This document shows positions 35,501-46,966 of a stretch of DNA of 64,000 bases, one piece after another. The DNA is from Diadophis punctatus similis. Taxonomy: Eukaryota; Chordata; Lepidosauria; Squamata; Dipsadidae. Numbering within the stretch: the stretch's first letter is position 1; every line of letters starts with the position of its first letter. The notes under the pieces are model-generated. The model was not told where the DNA came from, ran no database searches, and saw nothing but the letters and a program-made list of their open reading frames with translations. A program made the position numbers and the translations under genes. The stretch is taken from positions 16,991,590-17,055,589 of the forward strand of contig JALIGW010000014.1 of NCBI GenBank assembly GCA_023053685.1, written 5' to 3'.

Positions 35501-35709
35501 ACCCGTCTCCGTTGTCTGAGGGGCTTTTTCAGAGCTCCCAGCTCAGCTCTGCATGGTAGACCTGATCCAACTTGGCTGCACGTGCCAATTGGAACTCTGC
35601 TCCGCTGATTGCTCAAATGGCAGACTGTCTATGCTTCCTCTCCCCTGTTTCTTACACCCGCCTAAGCTCAAAAATGAGCTGGGGGAGGCAGAACATTCTA
35701 AAATTTATC

Positions 35710-35879
35710 TCAAAGGTGCTTTTTCAAGAGGCAACTGGACTTTCTTTGTTTTTCTTGAAATTGTTTCGCTTCTCATCCAAGAGGCTTCTTCAGTTCAGAA
35801 GCTTCTTGGATGAGAAGCGAAACATCTTCAAGGAAAAACAAAGTTTTCCAAGTTGCCTCTTGAAAAACCATCTTTGGGG
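35710..35879. repeat. foldback repeat, longer copy of the 19645 family
   Basis: AAAGGTGCTTTTTCAAGAGGC pairs with GCCTCTTGAAAAACCATCTTT, and TTTCGCTTCTCATCCAAGAG with CTTCTTGGATGAGAAGCGAAA, so nearly the whole 170 bp is a hairpin. Confidence 0.75.
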
Positions 35880-35889
35880 CAACTATGAC

Positions 35890-36655
35890 CTGGATGACTG
35901 AGAATCTCCATGAATCTAAAATTTAGAAATTCAAACAATAATCCAGGACTCTTGGGAAGGAGAAAGCTAAACTTTGGAACTGAACCACAGCCTGATCTGG
36001 ATGGGTTACAGTTTTGTGGTTTGGAAGTCCACATGTCCCACAGCTGTCACTAGTGTTGAGGGTGGCAGCTGTGGCTAGGAGCCTATTTGCATAGCTGCAA
36101 GCCTCCCTAAGCCTGACTTGAAGAGCAGTTTGAGTTAAAGGTATTTTGTCTTTAAAAAAATATCACACACAGGAGGTACCAAATTGATCTCAGTGTATAG
36201 GAACAAAGTAAAAGAGGGAAGACATAGAATAACTCAAAGATAAATAAAATATATCTCTGCTGTGCTGGACATATTTGATTATCTCCTTTGAAAACTGAGC
36301 TCTCAGCAGGAGTTGTAAGACATTTTTCACAAAGCAAATGTGCTGTCAAGCATGTATGGATTTCCTCCAAGAGACTTCCAGTCATGATCCTCACAGAAGC
36401 TTTCAAATGGAGCATATAAATATGACAGGGATGTGAACAGAGATCCGTCAACGCACAAAAGAGCACCAATCAAGAGAGGTGCCAGTTATAGGAGATTTCA
36501 AGGTCCCTTCCAGCCCTGGGATTCTATGAATCTCCCAGCGCCCAGATAATGAGGCAGCCGGCTGATGCACCTTCCCCACCCCCCAGGACTGGCAGGTTGA
36601 GGGTGGCTCTTTCCTGGACATCTGCATATGATGCACATCCTTTACTGGGTGGGGG
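35890..36655. other. no recognised feature
   Basis: No repeat or coding signature recognised. Confidence 0.35.
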
Positions 36656-36912
36656 CAGAGGAGGAGGAGGAGGAGGAGGAGGACAAGGAGGAGGAAGAGG
36701 AGGCGGACAAGGAGGAGGAAGAGGAAGAGGAGGAGGACAAGGAGGAGGAAGAGGAAGAGGAGGAGGAGAAGGAGGAGGAAGAGGAGGAGGACGAGGAGAA
36801 GGAGGAGGGGGAGGGGGAGGAGGAATAGAAAGAGGACAAGGAAGAGAAGGAAGAGGAGGAAGAGAAAGAGGAAGAGGAATAGGAGCAGGGGGAGGAGGAG
36901 GAGGAGGAGGAC
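36656..36912 (+). repeat. (GGA)n / (GAGGAA)n purine microsatellite
   Basis: Imperfect GAGGAG and GACAAG units over 250 bp. Gly-rich and Glu-rich frames are artefacts. Confidence 0.95.
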
Positions 36913-37614
36913 TTCAGCCTCCTTCAGTTACATTCTCCTCTTCCTTTTTTCACCTTTTTAACTGAATTGAGCTGGATCCTCTGCAACAATTAAGGGCCTG
37001 GGACTTTAGAAGGACCCTTGAGCTTGACAATAGCACAGCAACACTGGATGCCTTTCTTTTTATGCAAGATGTACTCCCCCTCCCCTTGTTGTACAAGAAA
37101 ATGGAAAGGAAACTCATTTGGAAGATTGTTGTGGGAAGCTCATTTCCCAATTCTGAATTCCTGTTCTGAAAAATGCCTCTGAGCAAAGTTTGTGGAGGCT
37201 CCAAGGTGAGGTTTATGAGGGGCTGAGTTAGTCAGGGAGAAGAAAGAGGCAATAGCCGGGTGAATAACACCATGTTCATTTAAGTCACTGACGTTAATTA
37301 GGATGAGCAATTGCCTGGCATTCTTTCAAATTTACCCCATTTGGTCTTTAGAGATCTGACAATCAAGCCTTCGTTGCCCTTTCCTGCATCTGGGCTCACT
37401 GCCAAGAGCAAAACTGAAAAAATGACCCCCTTGAAGGATGAGGCAAGGGATACAGAGCAGCCGACCTTGAGGAAAAACCACAAGGCTCTCCTTTGGCTGA
37501 CCCAGCTCCTCTCTCCTCTCCCGCCTGGGCAGAAGAAATGGAAGGCCGGATCTCTCCTGCTGCTGCCCAGGTCTTCCCTTCCAGATTTGAGGGGTTAAGA
37601 CAGCACCCCTCGAA
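36913..37614. other. no recognised feature
   Basis: No repeat or coding signature recognised. Confidence 0.35.
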
Positions 37615-37880
37615 CCTGAAGTCTGTACAGACAGACTTCATCCTACGACCATTCAATCAGCAACTGTTCCACGTTATGACACCGCTGAACAAATGGTGGC
37701 TATGATCGGTCCATGGAGTTTTGGCTGTCTGGTACCCCTGCAGTCACAGGATCACAATCTTTGTGCTTGGCAAACCATTTACATTTACAAGTTGCCAAGG
37801 GTCACGTGATTGCCATGTGCAACCTTTCCTGCAGGGTTCCCCAGAAAGTCAATGGGGAAGCCAGCAGAGAAGGTTACAAG
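37615..37880. mobile_element. possible fragment of a Tigger-like element
   Basis: TCACGTGATTGCCATGTGCAACC, GAAAGTCAATGGGGAAGCCAG and a CTACGACCATTC stretch echo the element at 4089-4813, which has GCAAAGTCAATGGGGAAGCCAG. Termini are not clear and divergence is high. Confidence 0.4.
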
Positions 37881-38481
37881 TCACTAGAGTAAGTCTCCCC
37901 CACCTGTTCACACACATCCCAGCCTCTCTGCACTTGCCCCAGCCACTTGCACACCCATAGTCTCAGAACTCTACTACAGACCCCAATTCGTCCATTAGAG
38001 ATCTGACCTACAATAGTTCTCTAATGAGAATCCACTGTCAGTCCTCTCTTCAGGGACTTCTTAGGTGCTGCTCAAGCTTCCCCTTACAAGTGCCTTCCAT
38101 TCTTCACTCCTGCTCACTCCATCACCCCTTCCTCTAAACCTCTGCCTCCCCTTTTGGGCTTCCCAGTCTTCACTGATTTCCTTACCGAAATCCCAACATT
38201 TTCTCAGCAGGAATTTAACTTTCTCTGTCCGTGCCCATCCAAAATGATTTTGCAAATCATCATCCAAGCTGCAACATGCATGCAAATTCGCCACATCCGA
38301 GGCCAGTGACTGCTTCTACCTGGCATTTACAATTTGTTATATCTGCATGACCTGCTTTCTTCTTCGCAAAGGATTTTTTTTAAAAAAAATACCACTGTAT
38401 TTGCAAACATTTGTTAAACAAGGTAGCTTGTTTTGACTGATCCATGCATTATCTGCTGCGGATACAGCATGTTTTTGCACT
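37881..38481. other. no recognised feature
   Basis: No repeat or coding signature recognised. Confidence 0.35.
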
Positions 38482-38486
38482 GGGAC

Positions 38487-39042
38487 TGTCACAGTGTGAT
38501 TATTGCCTGTTATATGTATATGCAGGGAGAAGCATCCCTATCTAATATAATGGTTTATTCCAGAGCACGTGATTAGCAATAGCACTTAGCCTTATATACC
38601 GCTTCATAGTGCTTTACAGCCCTCTCTAAGCGGTTTACAGAGTTTACCATATTGCCCCCAACTATCTGGGTCCTCATTTTACCAACCTCAGAAAGATGGA
38701 AGGCTGAGTCAACCTTGAGCCGGTGAGATTTGAACAGCTGAACTGCTGAACGAGCAGTAGCCTGCAGTGCTGCATTTAACCACTGTGCCATCTCGGCTCT
38801 TGATTGATATGTTCTTGTACACATGTGTGCATTCCTTTTCTCTGCTCTGTCCTTCTTCCTCTGTCTTCCATTGAGAGAAGACGCACTTTTATATTAGAGA
38901 TGTAAACAAATGAGGATTTATTGTTTTTGTACCGAAATAAATATTTTTATTTAGACTTTTAAAATATGGTTTCATTTCTAATGTCTGATGTCCGAGAAAA
39001 GATCCAGCATCTCCTCTGTGAGATTAATTATCACCTCTGTCA
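38487..39042 (+). mobile_element. solo LTR (family A), split by a SINE
   Basis: Starts TGTCACAGTGTG and ends ATCACCTCTGTCA; flanks GGGAC (38482-38486 and 39043-39047) are a perfect 5-bp duplication. Very close to the LTR at 57124-57442, sharing GCATCCCTATCTAATATAATGG. About 230 bp of it is the inserted minus-strand SINE at 38572-38802. It contains GTACCGAAATAAATATTTT with a polyadenylation signal. Confidence 0.85.
38572..38802 (-). mobile_element. tRNA-derived SINE inserted in an LTR
   Basis: Minus-strand copy running from the AGCAATAGCACTTAG tail to the GTGCCATCTCGGCTC head. The uninterrupted LTR at 57124 shows the empty site. TGATT is found on both sides and is the likely short duplication. 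Confidence 0.85.
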
Positions 39043-39278
39043 GGGACAAAGTCAGGTGTTGCAAGGAAGGTTCAAGGATGCTTATGGCTACAATAGATAA
39101 GGCCTTGCAAGAGACTTAATCCCAGTCAATCAAATAAACCAAGATTGTCAGCTTCTTCTGAATAGTGCTGGAGCACAGGTCCTCAGAAAAGCCAGACAGA
39201 AAAAAGTAAACAGAACCACACTCCCTGGTTGTTCATATGCATTGAAACCTTCCTGACTTGAAAACATATGGGGGGGGA

Positions 39279-39526
39279 CACTGGTGGGTTGCTGCCGATT
39301 CGGACCGGTTCTCCCGTACCAGTGGCAGAAATTTGCCTCCGCTCGCCAAACCGGCAGTGATAGCCAGCCAGCCGGCCACACCCCCGAACCGGTTATCTGG
39401 TCACCGCTACTTGAAAATGGCTTGAGAGCGGCTCTGCATGCACAGAGGGTCATTTGCGCGATGTGACAGGGGTGCACGTCCGACGTGATGCGAACCGGTA
39501 GGGAAGGTAAGTAGAACCCACCCCTG
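39279..39526. mobile_element. hAT-like MITE (248 bp)
   Basis: Starts CACTGGTGGGTTGCTGCC and ends GTAGAACCCACCCCTG; contains ACCGGTTCTCCCGTACC and CGAACCGG modules. The flanks are G-rich and do not give a convincing 8-bp duplication. Confidence 0.65.
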
Positions 39527-40342
39527 GGACGGAGGGAGGGAGAATGAGAGAGGGGGGAGGGGGGAAGGAGGGAGACCCATTTCTCTGGCAAGCAAGGCAG
39601 CTGGGACTCTGGTTGGCCCTGATTGGTCTTGCAGGCATTAATCCTGAACTCTTTCAGCAAGGAAGACATTTCCTTACATGCAGTTTGCCTTGTAACAGCT
39701 TCAGTGATTTGATGCTATGACTCTCATGTCAGAAAGTGCCAGGGTTGTATTTGATGTTTAGTCTTTTTTTCTGCAGTGTTCTATTTTTAATCAGAAATGT
39801 TCCCAATCAGAGAAAAACTATCTTCAATATTAATATAATTAACAAATAGTTCTTTGGAGCAGAATGCACAGGAGGCTTCCTTGTCCCAGAGGCTGGCTTA
39901 GCAGGCAGAGTCTCCATCTGAACCTGATCAGAGCAGGCAAAATATTTCCACAGCCACATCCCTGTGTTATTGCCATCGATTCATCCCCAGTTTATGAATG
40001 GAACAGGTTGAAGGCATCCTTAGCTGGACGGGTACAAAAACAGACCTGTGCTGCTCCTCCTCCTGATGTTATCCAGGGACAGCAAACTCTGTTGGGCTTT
40101 ACCCTCCTTGATCTTGGAGGACAGTCCAAGACAGGGATCGCTACACAGGCAGCCCACTGCATGCCTTGATGCAAGGATGGGTGGAAGCATTCGAGTCAGC
40201 CATCTCTTTATCCCAGAGTCTAACATCACCTAATTGCACTGCTCAAATGCAAGATTCTCAAAGGACCTCCAAACGTTTCTGATATGATTCATATTTCACC
40301 ATTAAGCCACTTAACTTCCTTAACTCAGGACTATGCTGGTCA

Positions 40343-40344
<2 letters not shown>
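39527..40344. other. no recognised feature
   Basis: No repeat or coding signature recognised. Confidence 0.35.

Positions 40345-40392
<48 letters not shown>
40345..40392 (+). repeat. (TG)n microsatellite
   Basis: About 24 GT units. Confidence 0.97.
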
Positions 40393-40395
<3 letters not shown>

Positions 40396-40539
40396 ATGTA
40401 ACATTTTTTGCTGATAAATGAAAATAAAGGAGACTATCATAGATCTATTTCAAGCTATTTTGCTCTCGTCAGATAGCCATACCCATAGTGGGAATTGAAC
40501 CTGGGCAGTCTGCTTGTAAGGCAGAAGTTTAACCTAGTG

Positions 40540-41027
40540 TGTGTGAGAGAGAGAGAGAGACAGAGAGAGAGACACAGACAGAGACACAGACCAGACACAG
40601 ACAGAGACAGAGACAGACAGAGACTGAGAGAGAGACACAGACACAGACACAGACATAGACAGACACAGACAGAGAGAGAGAGACACACACACACAGAGAT
40701 ACAGACACAGACACAGACAGAGACAGAGAGAGACAGAGAGAGATAAAGAGAAAGAGAGACAGAGACAGACAGAGAGACACAGAGAGACAGAGAGAGAAAG
40801 AGAAAGAGAGACAGAGACAGAGAGAGAGAGACACAGACACAGAGACAGACAGAGAGAGACAGAGAGAGATAGAGAAAGAGAAAGAGAAAGAGAGACAGAG
40901 GCAAACAGAGACAGAGAGAGACAGAGAGAGAGAAAGAGAAAGAGAGACAGAGAGAGACAGAGACACAGAGACACGGAGGGACAGAGGGAGACAAAGAGAG
41001 ACAGAGACAGAGAGAGATACAGAGAGG
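40540..41027 (+). repeat. (GA)n / (CAGA)n complex microsatellite
   Basis: Almost 500 bp of interspersed GAGA, CAGA and AAAGAG units. Apparent Ser-Leu-rich ORFs of up to 195 codons on the minus strand are translations of this repeat. Confidence 0.95.
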
Positions 41028-43084
41028 GTGCCTTCTGGGCAAGGTTATTTTGAGAATTTATTTTTCAGACCTTCTGCTTTCCAGGGCTGAGCTGTCACTC
41101 TTCCTCCCTTCCTGGGTGGAAGCATGCTGCTCTGCGTGTTATCCCTCCAGTTTTCTTCCAGGAACTGGAAAGCCCAGGTTTTGCAGGAGAGGTCATGGAG
41201 AGATTTTACCTCCCATCGGGAGCTGGAGGTGCACTCAGGGGCTACTCATCTGAATTAAGTCCAGGGTGTTAGAACTTGCCTAGGTCCAGATATCCCATGT
41301 AAACCCAGTTGTGGCCACAATTTTATTAGATGTGGGGGGGGGGGAGAAAAACCAATGCCATTCCCAGATTGCATTTGTTTTACACTGCTCCAGGGACGTT
41401 CTTTGTAACCTTGCTCTCAACTCAACATGCTATTTTTCAGACCATACCTGAGATATTCTGCTTTTTCATTTCCTTCTCATCACAACTGGGTCTCCAGTTA
41501 CCTTGGCCAGAACCCTTTTCTCTTAGAAGATAAAAACTCGGGTAACTTGATCTTTTGCTTGAATTCATCTTCCAATTGATCCTTTGGGTCTCCTTCCTTA
41601 AGGAATGCTGTGTCCATATCATCTTTAAAAGGAGTGTCAGTTAAACTCAAAGAGTTTAATCAACCAAGGCAGACCCCATTATGGTACAGAGAGAGCAAGT
41701 GAACACAATGAGTTTGGAAAACCCATGTTAAAATTAGTGTATATTTGGGGGCCATTGTATTAAAACCCATGCTTCAGCTAATTTGCATTAAAATAAAATA
41801 CATATAAGTTTTCATTCTTTCCCAGTTCAGCTCTCTTTCTCTGGGCCTGACCGGAGCAGTTCAACTTTTCACTTGCCTGAAGAAGAGTATGCTGCAGGCT
41901 CTTCTTAGTTCAAGAAGACTTAAGTAACACATGCTATTTTCTATCTGAAGCTTACCATTGTTTTATGCAAGAAAGGAACTTCAAGAATACTTGCTTACAA
42001 AAATTATCCTTCTACTGCTAGTGTTCCTCTCTCCGTGCATTCTTTTCATTGTATTAAACAACTTGGTTTTCAGCCGTTTCTCTGTGATTATCCCGATAGA
42101 AATTGGTGGCCATGAGTCTTGAGAATTTCACTCCTTTCTCCATATCTTGGGCTGGTCTCAGCTGGACTGGCAGAAAACTGGCTCTGACTCCAAGGCTGAT
42201 CCATGCTTTCATCTTCATCAGATAATCTGATTTCATATTTCCTTTAAGAAAGAAAAAGAAACAAAACCAAACCGGTCAGTTAAACCCTGACAAGCCAGTG
42301 ACGACCAGGCTAATATTTACTAACTTAGTTCAGGAACTTAGAAGAAGCAAATAGACTTTCCAAAGCTTAGGTCTGCTCCGTATCATTTCCTTCTCATTTT
42401 TATAACTAATGTATAAACAGATAGTTATCAATGGGAGACAAATACCACCAGGGTCCAAAGCTCTATTTTCTTTAAAATAGGGAGGAAAAGCTTTCAGCCA
42501 CAACTCAGCTCTTCCTTGAGCTGACCCCTCCACCCCACAGCTCCATCTGAGGCAGCTTGCAAGGAAGAGATCTGCCTCTCTGGGTGGACAGTCTGGAGCC
42601 ACTCTGAACCCACCCACCCACCCCACTCCTGCTTCTCTGGGCAGGGGTCCCAAAGGTCCTGCACTCCCAGAACATCCATCATAGGGCTTGGGGAGTGGAC
42701 AGATGCCAAGAAGGGCTACTTACAAGAAGGACCTCCTGCTGCTTTTCCTGCAGGCTTCTGAGGGAATTGCCCCATCAACTGGCAGGGAGCCCCAGAAGGC
42801 ATCTGGACCAACGGATGTTTCTCAAACCACGTCTTCTCCTCCGAGGACATGCTGAATTGGGCTTTAATTGATTTAAACATGATGTATGAAGCCAGGAAAA
42901 ATGCATATTGGGGCAAACTTGCTTTCAATTTGCATGTTTAGAGATGCATTTAAGACCACTCTTATCTGTGAGTCAAAGACCATCCATCTCTGCATGGATT
43001 ATTCCGTTTGCTAACGGAAGTATTCCCGGTCTCCTCTCCATTCCAAGAATCCTGGGATTTGCAGTGTGCCGTTATATTATATAT
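41028..43084. other. long stretch with no recognised feature
   Basis: No repeat family or coding signature recognised; probably single-copy or very old sequence. Confidence 0.4.
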
Positions 43085-43217
43085 CATTGCAATAATAAAA
43101 ATAATGGATGGGGGAAAATATATGGATGGAAACTGAACAAGGAGAGATTCAACCTGGAAATAAGGAGAAATTTTCTGACAGTGAGAACAATCAACCATGG
43201 AACAGAAGTTGTGGGAG
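43085..43217 (+). mobile_element. CR1 LINE 3' region fragment
   Basis: GAACAAGGAGAGATTCAACC and AATTTTCTGACAGTGAGAAC are CR1 ORF2 end and 3' UTR landmarks, also present at 25365-25410. The copy is cut by the MITE that starts at 43218. Confidence 0.7.
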
Positions 43218-43370
43218 CAGTAGTGGGTTCTAAATGCTTTTGCTATCGGTTCGCACTTGCGTGAAACACTTATGCGCATGTGCAGAAGCATCCCGGGTGG
43301 GTGGGCGGAGCCTCCTGCCACCGATGCTACCGGTTCAGAGAACCGGGCCGAACCAGGAGCAACCCACCGT
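43218..43370. mobile_element. hAT-like MITE (about 153 bp)
   Basis: Starts CAGTAGTGGGTTC and ends GAGCAACCCACCGT. Flanks TGTGGGAG and TGTGGGGC match in 6 of 8 bases. Contains CTTATGCGCATGTGCAGAAGC; related to 13643-13814. Confidence 0.65.
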
Positions 43371-43378
43371 TGTGGGGC

Positions 43379-43447
43379 CTGAGATAGCGCAGTGGTTAAA
43401 AGCAGCATTGCGACCTTCAGCTGATTGCTAGTTCAGCTGTTCAAATC
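43379..43447 (+). mobile_element. 5' part of SINE split by the copia element
   Basis: CCTGAGATAGCGCAGTGGTT through GCTGTTCAAATC is the SINE head. The body continues at 50532 (AAATCTCACCAGGCTCAAGG) after the 7.1-kb insertion. AAATC (43443-43447) is the copia target duplication. Confidence 0.9.
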
Positions 43448-43592
43448 TGTCAGAGTTACGCAATAAATCAGAAGCTTCAAAAGATAACTGCATTTTGCTG
43501 ATTCAAATAACTTCTTTATAAGTAGAATAAAACATTAACAATACCACACTTTGTTTCATCACATGTTGAGATGTTTTCATACTGGAGTATAA
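43448..43592 (-). repeat. copia 3' LTR, distal part
   Basis: 145 bp identical to 50268-50412 of the other LTR, from TGTCAGAGTTACG to GGAGTATAA, where the L2-related insertion begins. Confidence 0.97.
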
Positions 43593-43611
43593 TTTTCATA
43601 CTGGAGTATAA
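43593..43611 (+). repeat. 19-bp tandem duplication at the L2 5' junction
   Basis: TTTTCATACTGGAGTATAA at 43574-43592 is repeated exactly at 43593-43611. The other LTR has one copy, so the extra copy arose with or after the L2 insertion. It is not found on the 3' side of the L2, so it is not a normal flanking duplication. Confidence 0.95.
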
Positions 43612-43620
43612 TCAGTACCC

Positions 43621-45807
43621 TTGTCGTGGTCAGATCATTTCCTTCTGAGGTTGGATTTCATGGCACCACTCCTCCACCGCAAGGAGGCGGGACCGATTAA
43701 GTGGTTCCGCCCCAGGCGCCTAATGGAACCCGACGGATTCCAGAGGGAACTTGGGGAAATACCTGAATCCCTGGTACACAGTTCATCCGAGTCTCTGGTT
43801 GCGGCCTGGAATCAGGCAGCAGCAGGGGCTCTGGATCGGATTGCGCCTTTGCGGCCTCTCCGTGGAAGTGGATCCAGGAGGGCTCCTTGGTTTACCGAGG
43901 AACTCCGGGAGATGAAGCGCCACAAGAGACGCCTAGAGCGACGATGGAGATCTAGTAAAGCTGAGTCTGACCGGACACTTTTAAGAACTTTCATTAAGTC
44001 TTACTTAGTGGCGATAAGGGCGGCAAAATGTTCGCATTTTTCCGCTCTTATTGCATCCGCTGACTCCCGCCCAGCCGCCCTGTTTAGGGTGACCCGCACC
44101 CTTCTTGCTAAGGAGGAAGGCGGAGATCCCTTGCAGGGTAGAGCTGAGGAATTTTCTCGGTTTCTGGCGGATAAAGTCATTCAGATTCGGACAGACCTGG
44201 ACTCCGATTGGGCAGTACAGGCCGAGACGACTGGGGCAGGTCTTAGTCCGGTTATATGGGATAGGTTTGAACCGGTGACTCCTGAGGATGTAGACAAGGC
44301 CATAGGAGCGATGAGCTCAGCCACTTGTTTATTGGACCCATGTCCTTCCTGGCTGGTTTCGGCCACCAGGGAGGTTTCACGCGGCTGGCTCCAGGCGTTG
44401 GTCAACGCTTCTCTGAGAGAGGGGTCCGTCCCGCGGCCCTTAAAAGCTGCGGTGGTGAGACCCCTCCTCAAGAAGCCTTCCCTGGACCCGGCGGATTTAA
44501 AGAACTTCCGTCCAGTCTCCAACCTTCCCTTCGCGGGGAAGGTTGTTGAGAAAGTGGTGGCGCTCCAGCTCCTACGACTGTTGGATGACACTGATTTTCT
44601 GGATCCCTTTCAATCAGGCTTCAGGCGCGGCTACAGTACGGAAACGGCTTTGGTCACCCTGATGGATGATCTCTGGCGAGCCCGGGATGGGGGTTATTCC
44701 TCCATCCTGGTGCTACTTGACCTCTCAGCGGCCTTCGATACCATTGACCATGGTATCCTTCTGCGTCGTCTCGGAGAGGTGGGGGTGGGCGGCACTGTTT
44801 TGCAGTGGTTCTCCTCCTTCCTCTCTGACAGGACGCAGTCGGTGCTGACAGGGGGGCAGAGGTCGAGCCCTAGGCCCCTACTATGTGGGGTGCCGCAGGG
44901 CTCGGTCCTCTCGCCCATCCTGTTTAACATCTACATGAAGCCACTGGGTGAGATCATCCGACGACACGGGGTGAGGTATCAGCAATATGCTGATGATACC
45001 CAGTTGTACATCTCCACCCCGTCTCAATTCGGGGAAGCCGTAGACGTAATGGGCCACTGCCTGGACGATGTTAGGGTCTGGATGGGGAAGAACCGGCTAA
45101 AACTTAACCCTGACAAGACTGAGTGGCTGTGGATATTGCCTCCTAAGGACTTGACCAACTGTCCCTCCTTGGTTCTTGGGGGGGGAAAATTAGCTCCCTC
45201 AGAACAGGTTCGCAATTTGGGTGTCCTTCTAGATCCACAGCTAAAATTAGAGCAACATCTTTCAGCTGTGGCTAGGGGGACCTTTGCACAAGTACGTCTT
45301 GTGCACCAATTGCGACCCTACTTGGAGAAGGAGGCACTTCTCACAGTCACTCATGCCCTTATCACCTTACGGCTGGATTACTGCAATGCGCTCTACATGG
45401 GGCTACCCTTGAAGAGTGTCCGGCGACTGCAATTGGTGCAAAATGCAGCTGCGCGAGCTGTGGTGGGTGCACCCAGATGCACCCACGTAACACCAATTCT
45501 CCGCCAGCTGCATTGGCTGCCCATTAGTCTCCGGATCCAATTCAAGGTGTTGGTCGTTACCTTTAAAGCCCTACATGGCTCAGGGCCAGGTTACCTTCGG
45601 GACCGCATCCTGCCGCATACCTCCCTACGACCGGTTAGGTCCCACAGAGTGGGTCTCCTCCAGGTCCCATCGACCAAGCAATGCCGGTTGGCGGGGCCGA
45701 GGGGGAGAGCCTTCTCTGTGGGAGCCCCCTCCCTTTGGAACCAACTCCCTCCAGAGATCAGGATTATCCCCACCCTGCTGGCCTTCCGTAAAGCAATAAA
45801 AACTTAG
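43621..45807 (+). CDS. L2 LINE ORF2, 5'-truncated (reverse transcriptase)
   Basis: A 728-codon open frame encoding the reverse transcriptase of an L2-clade LINE. It opens with SWSDHFLL, the last conserved motif of the apurinic-type endonuclease (S-D-H), so the endonuclease itself is cut off. The first codon is TTG because the element is truncated; this is not a natural start. RT landmarks are RPVSNLPF (297-304), QSGFRRGYSTETAL (331-344), LDLSAAFDTIDH (366-377), GVPQGSVLSP (423-432) and the catalytic YADD (456-459). LDLSAAFDT distinguishes L2 from CR1. The frame ends at TAG (45805-45807); readable L2-like codons LFRQAG follow it in frame. It has no frameshift, so it is recent. Confidence 0.93.
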   Translation: MSWSDHFLLRLDFMAPLLHRKEAGPIKWFRPRRLMEPDGFQRELGEIPESLVHSSSESLVAAWNQAAAGALDRIAPLRPLRGSGSRRAPWFTEELREMKRHKRRLERRWRSSKAESDRTLLRTFIKSYLVAIRAAKCSHFSALIASADSRPAALFRVTRTLLAKEEGGDPLQGRAEEFSRFLADKVIQIRTDLDSDWAVQAETTGAGLSPVIWDRFEPVTPEDVDKAIGAMSSATCLLDPCPSWLVSATREVSRGWLQALVNASLREGSVPRPLKAAVVRPLLKKPSLDPADLKNFRPVSNLPFAGKVVEKVVALQLLRLLDDTDFLDPFQSGFRRGYSTETALVTLMDDLWRARDGGYSSILVLLDLSAAFDTIDHGILLRRLGEVGVGGTVLQWFSSFLSDRTQSVLTGGQRSSPRPLLCGVPQGSVLSPILFNIYMKPLGEIIRRHGVRYQQYADDTQLYISTPSQFGEAVDVMGHCLDDVRVWMGKNRLKLNPDKTEWLWILPPKDLTNCPSLVLGGGKLAPSEQVRNLGVLLDPQLKLEQHLSAVARGTFAQVRLVHQLRPYLEKEALLTVTHALITLRLDYCNALYMGLPLKSVRRLQLVQNAAARAVVGAPRCTHVTPILRQLHWLPISLRIQFKVLVVTFKALHGSGPGYLRDRILPHTSLRPVRSHRVGLLQVPSTKQCRLAGPRGRAFSVGAPSLWNQLPPEIRIIPTLLAFRKAIKT

Positions 45808-45954
45808 CTCTTCCGGCAGGCAGGGTATGAATGAAAGTTTTTTAATGGACAGTATTTTAATATGGCTCCTTTTAAAAATTCTTTTTTTTTATGTGTTTCT
45901 ATATCTGCTGTGAGCCGCCCAGAGTCCCCCGGGAGTTGGGCGGCATAGAAATTT

Positions 45955-46166
<212 letters not shown>

Positions 46167-46183
<17 letters not shown>

Positions 46184-46955
46184 CTCCTCCCTTCATTACT
46201 GGGAGAGACATCAAACCTATTGGATTTAAACATTTCCTATAATGGACACCACCCAATGGTTTGGTCATCATGTCTGCTAAATTATCCTCTGAAGAACAAT
46301 GATGTAAACTTATCAATTTTTCTTTTACAGCTTCCCTGACATTACAATACTTAATGTCCACATGTTTACTTCTGTTCTTCACTCTGTCACCTGTTGCCAT
46401 TTTTATACAGGCAGCATTATCTTCATAAACAGTTACAGCTTCATTTACATTTACATTTAAATCTTGTAACAACTGTACATACCAAACTACTTCAGAACAT
46501 AACTCAGACAATGCAATAAACTCTGCTTCAGCAGTTGAAATAGCAACCGTTGTTTGTTTTCTGGACTTCCAACCAATTAAAGCCCCTCCAAACATTATTA
46601 CAATTCCAGAATTAGACTTTCTGGTTTTTACATCATTTGCATAATCACTATCAACATAACATTTCAATTTTAATTCTTCAGTGACCTGTATTTGAAGACC
46701 TAAATTCACAGTTCCCTTCAAATACCTGAGAATTCTTTTCACACCCATCCAATGCAACTTTGTAGGTGTAGCAGTAAAGCGACTTAAGATGCTCACTGCA
46801 CAAGCTATGTCTGGTCTGGACCACTGTGACAGATATAACAAACTCCCTATTGCAGAATGATATATCTCCTGATCACAGGCTTCACTTTTGTCCTCACCCA
46901 AACTATTGTAAAAATCTGTGCTCATAGGTGTAGGAGCAATATTACAATCTTTCAT
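46167..46955 (-). pseudogene. Ty1/copia pol C-terminus: end of RT and RNase H
   Basis: This 262-codon frame continues the pol reading frame after a break. It holds the copia segment SAIGSLLYLSQWSRPDIAC, then the RNase H domain with the active-site region YVDSDYAND, STAEAEFIALSE and the closing DNLADMMTKPL. The first ATG is not a natural start; homology begins upstream, near 47011-47022, where the previous frame is lost. The frame runs through the polypurine tract and ends 16 bp inside the 3' LTR. It is open throughout, so the break is the only visible damage. It could also be a read-through frameshift site or an assembly error. Confidence 0.9.
46184..46194 (-). promoter_or_regulatory. polypurine tract of the copia element
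   Basis: GAAGGGAGGAG on the minus strand lies directly against the start of the 3' LTR, the position needed to prime plus-strand DNA synthesis. It also encodes part of the end of Pol. Confidence 0.88.
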
Positions 46956-46966
46956 GTTATACTTCT

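Noticed and set aside
40540..41027. Regularly spaced short repeats, CRISPR-like at first glance
   Set aside because: Irregular microsatellite without unique spacers, in a vertebrate genome.
40455..41042. 195-codon Ser/Leu/Cys-rich minus-strand frame resembling a membrane protein
   Set aside because: Direct translation of the GA/CAGA repeat in three overlapping frames.
43621..43623. TTG as a natural start codon of the L2 ORF
   Set aside because: Homology to the endonuclease end begins at the first codons, so the frame is a truncation product.
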